From NCBI GenBank assembly GCA_030015575.1, contig JASDDO010000001.1, positions 134,745,988 through 134,809,987 on the forward strand: a DNA stretch of 64,000 nucleotides, written 5' to 3'. The position numbers and the translations under genes were made by a program. This document shows positions 55,509 through 64,000 of the stretch, piece after piece. The notes beneath the pieces were generated by a model. The model was not told the DNA's origin, made no database searches, and was given only the letters and a program-made list of their open reading frames with translations. Every line of letters begins with the position of its first letter. Positions within the stretch are counted from its first letter, which is position 1. This DNA is from Agapanthus africanus. Taxonomy: Eukaryota; Streptophyta; Magnoliopsida; Asparagales; Amaryllidaceae.

Positions 55509-56477
55509 ATGGCATATAAAATGCAGTATGAAAGAGATTTTTCCCCTGTTTTCGAACACGAGGTATACGGTAGATATTTCGCGCATGAAATCGCACAACG
55601 GGGCTGGAATTTCCTGCTCTATAATCACACATCTGCGTTTGCCCTACCTAACCTAGTTGCCCTATTTTACGAATCCATGGAAGATAATAGCCTTGACAAC
55701 TTAGGTTACATTAAGCTAAATTGGGGAAATCGTGAAATTCACATCGATAGAAACTTGATACACGAGGTTACACTCATACCACGTGTACCTGCACATGAAC
55801 ACCCATTGCGCTTTGAAGATTATATGCCCTTGATGGGTAATGACTGTGCACGAGAACCGCGTAAGGGCATCCAAGCACGGACCCTTTTTGCGAACGTTTT
55901 AACTGTGTGCCGGTGGGCACAAAACAATATCTTTGGTAGTTCCCACAACACGACATTTTTCACCCCTTCGTTACATGTCGTACATACGCTGATGATGAAG
56001 AATCCTAGGTTCGACATGTGTACGGTTTTGCTCCAATCCATAGGTACGGGGAAACGAGGTTCCGTATACCCATGTCCCATGCTTGTTACACAAATCTGCC
56101 ATTATTTCCTCCCAGCCGAGGAATTTGACTCATATATGATAGACGGTGTCCCGGTTCGACCACTTGTAGAGGGCGTCTCGTCGTCCTACTCTAGACTCAC
56201 GGATATTTGGACACGAACGGAACCGGCAGAAAATGTACCTGCACACACCACTAGCTCGAGCTCGACTTCGAGCGGGGAAGAACTAACTCCCCAAGAGCAT
56301 GCGCGATTAGTGAGGAGAACAGTGAGGAGAATCGATTCTTTGAGAGATGAGTTTCGGGCAACTGCGCGAGATCACGACCGTCGGTTGACGGAAATTGAGA
56401 GGGGAATCCAAACACTTTTGGCTAGAGGGGAACGATCACGTTCACGCTCACGAGCGCGACGTGGGGCCGGGCAGTGA
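55509..56477 (+). CDS. Additional ORF after integrase of element C
   Basis: This 322-residue frame is open from Met to stop and lies where Athila elements carry an extra ORF (often called env-like). Residues about 15-100 (FEHEVYGRYFAHEIAQRGWN, LPNLVALFYESMEDN, LGYIKLNWGNREIHIDRNLI) resemble the plant 'putative plant transposon protein' domain: RGW..F, an FY in the middle, then a strand and an IN/IH-type helix. The rest is helical, then a Ser/Thr-rich linker (about 240-258), a charged coiled-coil-like stretch (VRRIDSLRDEFRATARDHDR) and a basic tail, GERSRSRSRARRG. I see no signal peptide or transmembrane segment, so an envelope role is not supported by the sequence. Function unknown; the SR-like tail suggests RNA binding or nuclear entry, as inference. 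PPT-like tracts lie before (55066) and after it (56494). Confidence 0.65.
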   Translation: MAYKMQYERDFSPVFEHEVYGRYFAHEIAQRGWNFLLYNHTSAFALPNLVALFYESMEDNSLDNLGYIKLNWGNREIHIDRNLIHEVTLIPRVPAHEHPLRFEDYMPLMGNDCAREPRKGIQARTLFANVLTVCRWAQNNIFGSSHNTTFFTPSLHVVHTLMMKNPRFDMCTVLLQSIGTGKRGSVYPCPMLVTQICHYFLPAEEFDSYMIDGVPVRPLVEGVSSSYSRLTDIWTRTEPAENVPAHTTSSSSTSSGEELTPQEHARLVRRTVRRIDSLRDEFRATARDHDRRLTEIERGIQTLLARGERSRSRSRARRGAGQ

Positions 56478-57852
56478 GGGCACTGCTTTGCTCAAGTTTG
56501 GGGGAGAGGGTAATGTATCTTTTGCATTGCATATTGTATATATTTTCTTTTCCTTTTGCATATTTAATTTCCGCATTGCATCTTTATATAAAAAATTCAT
56601 AAAGATTTGAAAATTTGAAAAATAAAAAAAAATTAGAAAACTGAAAAACCCATAAAAAAATTGAAAAAATTCAAAAATTATAAAAATTATTGTATTCAAT
56701 TTTGGTTAATTAACTTGAGTTTGATAAAAAGGTTAACTGGCTAGGAAAAACTAGATCTTAGACTTAGCAAATTAAAAACCCTAAAAATAACCTTTCTTAG
56801 AGTTTAACGGTAGAGAATATATGTCTTTGTAGGTTATTTAGGAATAGGCAAATTTTGGGTTCACTTCGTGGGCTAAGTCAAAATGAGGGAAGAGTATTAA
56901 TGTTCTTATTAAAGTATAAGTTCGAAAGATAGTTCCTAGCTTAAGTTTAGATTCTAAAAACATGTACCCTACAAAATGCACAATCACGCACCTTGAAACT
57001 TGGATTAGTAGAAGAGACCTTGAATTACTCTTGTTTTAAGTCCTTAGCACAATGGAAAAAAAAGTGAATAAAAAAAATGGACACTGGATTTTGTGATTAC
57101 TTAGGGTTAGAAAATTAATTAGCGAGGGTGCTTCATCACCTAGTGCCTTAGACCAACTGGTTTGGGAGTCACTGCTAAAAGCCTTGGGTGTTGCAAAACT
57201 AGGAAATACGCTTTAAAGTGCTAACGCATCTTGTAAACGGCTGTTGGTACCTCAAGAAGTATTAACAGTCGCATGAAGGATGTGTAAGCGAAAGTTAAGA
57301 AAAATTCACAAAGTGCTTTGGACAATGGACGAGAGTACGATTGCTTGATTTGAATTTCCAAGTGTAGGGGTGACAATTACACACACGTGGGGATATGTGA
57401 TTAGAGTTTAGATAAGAGAAACGAATGAAGAATAAAACTTGTAGCTTTAATAGAGTTGATAGAAATTCCTAAATGGAGATTAAACTCTAGAAGAAAAACT
57501 TAAGGAATGCTGAATTCTAAGTAATTCTATAGAACATGTACAATCTTAAGTTACATAATAAGGAAGTGTGAAGAATATGGGTGGATAATTTGCGGGGCAT
57601 CGATAATAGACTTCCTTGTTAGAAAACCTAATTGGAGAGCAAAAAGTCGAAAAACCAAGTTGAGAGGATTTTGTGGGTGTAATCCGCTGAAAACCCTCAG
57701 GAGACAACACTCCTACTACTAGGGACACCTAGAGGTTTAACGGCTTGTTGCACGTGCTCAGTGCAATCGCGTTTCCCTGCGAAAGTGCGGCTAGGTTAGA
57801 ATAAATTAATAAGTTTGCTCGAGGACGAGCAAAAGATAAGTTTGGGGGTATT
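56478..57852 (+). other. 3' non-coding region of element C with pre-PPT hairpin and PPT
   Basis: AT-rich, no gene. A block near 57668-57790 is nearly identical to the same place in element D. The hairpin TTTGCTCG-AGGA-CGAGCAAA (57814-57833) and the tract AAGTTTGGGGGTA (57838-57850) sit directly before the right LTR. Confidence 0.8.
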
Positions 57853-59682
57853 TGTTCATATCATAATATTGCAATTCATACGCCCCACTTTTATGCATTT
57901 TATAAGTAAACATGTACTTTTGACGCTCGTTTGTTGCATAATACAGGATACAGGATCTTGGAACGAAGACAGTGAGAAAAGGCAAAAGATGATACAAAAG
58001 AGACTTTTTGACCAACAAGAAGATGGATCCGAGTCACGAAGAACAGGTTACAATTGTATGAAGCAGTGCAATCCGAAATATCAAAATGAACGGTCAAAAG
58101 CTCCTTACAAATTTTCACTGAAGATCTGGAAAAGACCAAGAAGCCAAACAGAGAAAAATGGTGAATAACAAATAAGCCCAAGTACCCAAAATGAAGACCA
58201 CAGAAGATGGTGGCATGAAGCCACCAAAGGGCCGCGGAACCGCGGCCCAAGGCCTATCATTGCCGCGGTTCCGCGGCCGTATGGTGTCCATGTCGGCACC
58301 GACTTCTTGTGTCGGTGCGACGGTGCGGGTGTTGGGATTTTTAGGGGGCAAATCTGTAATTGCACCTCTGAGAGGGTCTGTAACCCTAGCTTCACTGTTT
58401 GCTTATAAATTGTACTCAAAATCTGTAAAATGCTATGCCTCTTATCAATCAATAAAATCAGACCTGTTGAGAGATCAAGAGCATCAATCTTGTAAGTGTT
58501 TTTTATTTTTATGCTTTAGTTTAGTTCTTTTTTCTTGCCCTAGCTAATATACTTATTGCAGTAGAGTAATCTTAATACTTGCCGTAGTTAACCAGTCTAG
58601 CCTCTTTTAATTTGCAGTAAATAATAATTCAAGATCAGAACAAAACATTTTAAAGCATAACAACAAAATGTCGTTTTTTTATCATTTTGTTATGCTTTAA
58701 AATGTTTTGTTCTGATCTTGAATTATTATTTACTGTAAATTAAAAGAGGCTAGACTGGTTAACTACGGCAAGTATTAAGATTACTCTACTGCAATAAGTA
58801 TATTAGCTAGGGCAAAAAAAAAGAACTAAACTAAAGCATAAAAAAAACGACATTTTGTTGTTATGCTTTAAAATGTTTTGTTCTGATCTTGAATTATTAT
58901 TTACTGCAAATTAAAAGAGGCTAGACTTGTTAACTACGGCAAGTATTAAGATTACTCTACTGCAATAAGTATATTAGCTAGGGCAAGAAAAAAGAACTAA
59001 ACTAAAGCATAAAAATAAAGAACACTTACAAGATTGATGCTCTTGATCTCTCAACAGGTCTGATTTTATTGATTGATAAGAGGCATAGCATTTTACAGAT
59101 TTTGAGTACAATTTATAAGCAAACAGTGAAGTTAGGGTTACAGACTCTCTCAGAGGTGCAATTACAGATTTGCCCCCTAAAAATCCCAACACCCGCACCG
59201 TCGCACCGACACAAGAAGTCGGTGCCGACATGGACACCATACAGCCGCGGAACCGCGACAATGATAGAAACCGTAGTATAAAAGGCCGGACATACATGAC
59301 GTCCATGAAGATTGCAGCAATTAATAGGAAAGGACGGACAAGGATCTAGAGGAAGAAACTTCGTTTCTTCCCGATCATCCTAATCCTCTTTGCTAATAAT
59401 TGTTGTGATTTTCTAAAAAGCTTTAATCAAACGGCATTGAAAGAGGTGACAATATTGATCTCATCAACCCTACCTTAGACCTAACCCTAACGAGTTCTTT
59501 CATATCATATAAATTAGTTTTTAAATCAATCGACAAAAACCAAACAACAATCTGAATCAACTCGTTATAACACAAAAACAGAAAATTACACATCTTTGCG
59601 GATCGACCCGTACTCACCGGCTAGCTGCAAAGCGACGCCGTTTCTGATTACGGTAAACTACAATTTTTTTTGGAATTAATCA
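57853..59682 (+). repeat. Right LTR of element C with an internal foldback
   Basis: 1830 bp against 1417 bp on the left. The first 825 bp and last about 415 bp are collinear with the left LTR; in between lies a large inverted repeat, described separately. The LTR ends AATTAATCA, followed by the target duplication attac. Confidence 0.9.
58254..59267. repeat. 427-bp-arm inverted repeat inside the right LTR of element C
   Basis: 58254-58680 reads as the reverse complement of 58841-59267, both exactly 427 bp. The spacer (58681-58840) is itself a third, shorter inverted copy of the inner part of the first arm. The arms differ by a few bases. Where the second arm differs from the first, it matches the left LTR at some sites (gagagagtctg type near 59146) and the first arm at others, so it is not a plain copy of either. 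Confidence 0.88.
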
Positions 59683-59687
59683 ATTAC

Positions 59688-62600
59688 CTACTACCAAGCT
59701 CACCCTAAGAAAATTAGGTCTTGAAAGCTTGTCTTCCTGGAATTGCGGTTTCATTGCTTGTTTGCATGTCATCATGTCAACTTCAATTCTCAAATTCATT
59801 GCTTTTTGGAAGGCCCTGGGGTAAGAACACAAAATGAAATGGTTAATTATTGATTGGTATGACATAATGTGACCCATTTCACCCCCAATCCATCCTTTTT
59901 CAAAAACCGAATTCGTATGTCCAACAATGATGGTGGACGCTTCGGAATGGAAACTGCATTCCAATTCTTTGCACACAAACAACAAAAGTCCATTTTACCA
60001 TGCATAGATGTCGAAGGGATTTCCGTAGGCCAAATTCCAATGAGTTTGCGGAAACGAACAATTCCTTAAGCGCGGCGCAGAAAACATAATCAGCAGCTTT
60101 TCCTTCAGATGTCCTCTTGGATCTTTCACAGCAATATTTAAGCCTTCTTTCCATCCTATTCCTCTTGTCTCTCTTTTGTGGATTCAAAACTATTATTTGG
60201 TTCTCTTCTTCCGGATTGAAACTTTAATCCTTTTCTTTTGCCTATGTTGCCTTCTTGCATGTCTATCAATATGAAGAAAAGTTGCGACTCCTTGTGCTTT
60301 AAAGTCTCATCCACACCTCCATCCATTATAATATACAGAGATACCCAACAGGATAGCCTCCTTGTAGAACCTTATGGTACATTTCGGTAACTCATACCTT
60401 TGCTTATAAAATGCCTCATAACCTTTCTTCTTCTACTACTACTCAATAGAGTTGAATTTCTTCATGATGAGAAATTTAGAACTCATCTAATAAATGACAT
60501 GCTATAATCCTTCAAGTAAAATTCCTCTAATAAATAACAGGATAGCCAACTTCTATATCAATATCTACTGTTCAGTTTTATGGGACCTTTTTTTGTTAAT
60601 TTCATTCTGGGAGCATATATCCATCTCAAACACTTCAATAGAAATGAATCAGATGTGTTAATCCAACCAGATCAGATCTGAAGACTTTAAAGAAACACCG
60701 GGTTCATCATTTTGATCTAGGTTCAGGATCTGCCAAAACACTGAAGGATGTATTTGCTGTCCTATCCACAATCTGTAGGCAATTTTGGCCTCTTAGTGTA
60801 CACTAAAGTCATCCATGAAGTAGATAACAAAAACCACAATCAAACCAAGGTATATTTGAGATGTGAAATCTCTAGAAACTAGAAACCTTCTACACAGCTA
60901 TTCTGATATGCTCCCATGCCTCCACTTAATTCTAACCTCCTTTTGTGTGTGTGCGTGTGGTCATAAAACTCTGCCAGATCTTTAGCCAAGCTTTGCTTCA
61001 TAGCCAACCCCGGTTGGATGGGAAAGGCTTATATGATGATGACGATGATGATTTGAACCTTTAAAATTATTACATATAATCTCAAGAAACTTGAAGGATT
61101 ATGTTTCTTTCTATCAAACGGAACAATATATGCAAAGCCTTCGCATGGAAGCTAGGGTAAGTTTGAAGTCCGAGGTTACATTACCATCCCTTGGAAAAAA
61201 GAATCGGCATATGAAGGTTATTCAAAAGTCTAGCAAACCTGCAGTTTCTGTTCTTAATCCCCTCTCGCGTAACCTAATAACGTCTCTATAAGAGAAGCAA
61301 GGTTTTAAAAATCAGATATTATAATCGTATTGGATAGGTGCTTCCTATATCATGTATCGGCTGATAAATCAGTCGACCCAAATCGGTCAATATATAGGAA
61401 AAAATACATCGATTTTATCATTTCAATACGAACCGTCCATATATGATATATGATATTTTATTCAATGAAAAGAAGAAATTCAAGTTGTTATATCTTCATG
61501 TCCATGAAGCAAAAATAAAATTTGATCATGCAATTCTAAACAACTAAGAGAGTTAAGAATCTGAAAGCAATAAACTAGCATTAAAACAATGGCTGATTCA
61601 ATATATGCAAATATATGCAGAAGTGAACCTTCTAAAATTTGAGTAAAGCATAAATTGGTTGATGTAAGACAAACAGCTTTCACATGGTCAAAAGACAGCT
61701 TTGCGATGTAACTTTCATAGCCAGACAAAGCTAACTTGGTGATTCAATTTTTAACAAAAAGAGAGTCAAATACAGCATGATGATAGGCTTCACAAGGAAT
61801 GCCTTATTTCTTTCATTCCCTAATAAAGACAGCAGCAAGTGAACACAATAACAACAAACCAGACATCTTTTCCGTCTAGGTTGATGCATCTCGTTCTCCA
61901 CCAAGTGCGCTACGCAAATTGTCGTAGGGGTAGACTTTTGGAGCCTAGAAAAAAGATGGATGTCCACATAAATAATGTATTTTCCACAATACAAAAAATT
62001 CAAATGATCTAGAATTTACATGGTCAATGCCAAACTTCAGAAGACTGTGCCTAAGAGATGATTGTTTTTAAATGTACATAGAATCCAGATTATTTCAAAT
62101 GAATCATGTTTCAAACGGATCATGTGTTCTAACAAGCATGCAGCAAATATATAGGCAGGCAGTAATCATAGCATTTTCTACTCCACACAAAATCAGCAAT
62201 GCCACCAGGTCGAAATAGGTTTAAAGGGAATTCATGAGGGACAATTGATAATGATATATAAGAATTCAGTTTGTAATCTTAAAAAATGAGATATAAAAAA
62301 TTACAACAAAATAACCGATGTTTGGAAAATCTATGGTAGATAAAGAAAGACTAAAACTGTCTACTAAATCTCTAATACTTGGAGGATACACACAGTAAAA
62401 GCACGGTGATTTGCACTTATTATATAGTAGTCAAAATACATTATAGAAGCAAGGATTTATACTTGAATCACTTTTTAAATAACATGAAGCAAATGCAATT
62501 GAAATAAGAACACTATGTAGTGGGGGCATAAAGACACTAAGTGTCTGCAATTTAATCACTTGGGAATAACTGCTAAGACCATTGGCAGTGTTGCACTTAT

Positions 62601-64000
62601 GCCGCTTAAACATCCTGATTTCACTCTGTGAACAACAATCCTCCTCAATTTCACTATTGTCTTGAAAAGTTGGTCATAATTCATAAAAAATAAGTTCTCC
62701 CATGAATTGTTGTCGTTGCCTTCTAATATGCGATAGCTGTCTTCGATTCGATTTGATATATAGGAAAAAGACAAGTATCTTGCGTATACATCCCTTGGAT
62801 CAATTTATTTTATGATATAGCATGTGCCTTATGATATGATCTATATACCTTACACTGTGCAATATATTATGATACATTGACAGAATTATAAATAGATCTA
62901 AAACCAGTAAAAGGATACTTTAGGTTCATTATAAACAGGGTTCTGAAGAAAATCTAGTGTTCTAATATCCAAACTGAAGATATCCGTATTGTCAATAAAA
63001 TCAGATGCAAAACTATCACCGCTCCTGCGTCTCATATTTATGATGTGCAAGACTTTCTAACATCCTTCTCAGATACCTTTCAATTATCATAACAAGTAAA
63101 CCTTAAAAGCTACCAAATTCATCCATCTAATTGGGTGCTCAGATGAAAAAAAGAAAAGAAAAAAAACCTAGTTAAAGGTGATAAGAAGCCGCATGGACAG
63201 TTTATACTCTAGCAGCCGATCAGATATCCTAGTCACAAACATTTGATGACATGACCATATAAGCTAATTGGTTTCAAGGCGTCTATAGTTGTTGATATTG
63301 AATGCTCTCCAATATCAAATATTTTTAGCTCACATCGCCTAACAACATCATGAATTTTAACTTTGTCAAGCTATATTTTTCTCAGTAACATGTTGAACAT
63401 CTAATTTCAAAATAACCTCCTTTTACCATATGAGAATAGACTTCTAGGTTTTCCAATTTTATCCAATGATAGGTCTTCATCAAGTCAAAAACATCACAAT
63501 GCAGTCCAGACCAACATGTTTGTTATACAATGTAAAAGTGTGCTCTCATCCCACTGATAGAAGTCTGTGCAGATTCCCTACCAAGTAATCCAAAGCACAA
63601 CTGATTATGTGATTGTCATAACCTATAACCAGCACATCAACAGCGAAGTTGGAACCATCGTTTAAAATCTTAGCCGATCCCCATCCGAGATGGCCAATTT
63701 CGATTCCAAAAACGACAGTCCGAGTTCCAATACCAATTATGTCTGATGTCACGTTATATTAGGTATACCATTGGATTAGTCGATATAAGTATTAAGAACT
63801 AGTTTACTACACGTCTGATGCATGTGGAGTGAAAATAATCTTGCAATATATAATAAGTAGATGGATTTATATAAGATGTAGAGCTAAAAAAGTTTTTTGA
63901 AAAGATGCTGCCTTTTTAAATTTTATGATAAGAAAAGTTGGCATGGATATATAGAGAGAGAGAGGTTAATGGAGGAAAGATGCCATAGGAGGGAATTTCC
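59688..64000 (+). other. Flanking DNA, no gene recognised
   Basis: AT-rich. Antisense frames at 59680-59985 and 59900-60187, and at 63546-63752 (68 codons, VVFGIEIGHLGWGSAKILND), read like protein in places but match no family I know; they could be exons of an unrecognised gene or old transposon remains. A (GAT/GAC)n run is near 61033-61060 and a GA run at 63952-63963. The stretch 61315-61460 with atcgtatt and gtatcgg words resembles short dispersed plant repeats. Confidence 0.4.

Larger units (their letters stand above)
46939..59682 (+). mobile_element. Athila-lineage gypsy element (element C), full length
   Basis: LTRs are 46939-48355 and 57853-59682; both start TGTTCATATCATAATATTGC and end AATTAATCA. 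The target duplication attac is perfect (46934-46938 and 59683-59687). Between them are a primer site, leader, gag, protease, RT, RNase H, integrase and an additional ORF before the 3' non-coding region, the Athila plan. Coding regions carry about four breaks, so it is a fossil, but the structure is complete. The LTRs differ by roughly 2% over the first 400 aligned bases, apart from a large foldback in the right one. The length is 12.7 kb. Confidence 0.93.

Noticed and set aside
55509-56477. Retroviral-type envelope gene
   Set aside because: Position fits, but I see no signal peptide, cleavage site or transmembrane segment.
59680-60187. Two overlapping antisense frames with protein-like stretches
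   Set aside because: No recognisable domain; could be an old coding remnant, but the evidence is insufficient for a gene call.
63546-63752. 68-codon antisense frame that looks protein-like
   Set aside because: No family recognised and no splice or start signals that would make it a gene; kept only as a note in the flank.

Overview
This is repeat-dominated nuclear DNA of a flowering plant. Almost everything recognisable is Ty3/gypsy LTR retrotransposon DNA of three angiosperm lineages: Tat (Retand/Ogre-like, with a second RNase H), Athila and Tekay/Del-like. The one host protein gene I recognise is a broken hybrid proline-rich/hydrophobic-seed-type gene, a plant-specific family. I see no rRNA, tRNA, CRISPR array or intact single-copy gene. 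I cannot name the species.

Layout. (1) 1-24364: a Tat-lineage element (A). Its left LTR starts outside the window; the rest is LTR to 2127, ORF1/gag/protease to 6921, RT, two RNase H domains and integrase at 12554-16039, then about 5 kb of tandem and foldback repeats with an antisense ORF (20206-20760), and a right LTR at 21237-24364. A 4.5 kb solo LTR (6922-11451) sits inside it, flanked by a perfect 5-bp target duplication. (2) 24365-26623: the right part of another LTR of that same solo-LTR family, into which A inserted. (3) 26624-40389: an antisense Athila element (B), interrupted by the LTR in (2) and by a 7.7 kb Athila-like element without pol (D, 28363-36085). (4) 40390-46938: flanking DNA with an LTR-like stretch, a MITE-like repeat and the host pseudogene (44097-44486). 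(5) 46939-59682: an Athila element (C) with a 5-bp duplication (attac), pol remains, an open additional ORF after integrase, and a right LTR containing a 427-bp-arm inverted repeat. (6) 59688-64000: AT-rich flank in which I recognise no gene.

Order of events inferred from nesting: B first; D and a Tekay-like LTR entered B; A entered that LTR; a second Tekay-like element entered A and was reduced to a solo LTR. C is separate.

The most unusual content is the non-coding architecture of element A. Its LTRs and 3' region are built of several arrays of short inverted repeats: CACGTG pairs at a nearly constant 4-bp gap; palindromes around a TTTAA core; AGTGTTTAACACT copies; GGAC-N6-GTCC monomers in a 72-bp higher-order repeat; and a series of stem-loops with a constant loop and covarying arms. 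A separate 171-bp satellite-like array lies between them. All retroelement coding regions except the two additional ORFs are fossils.
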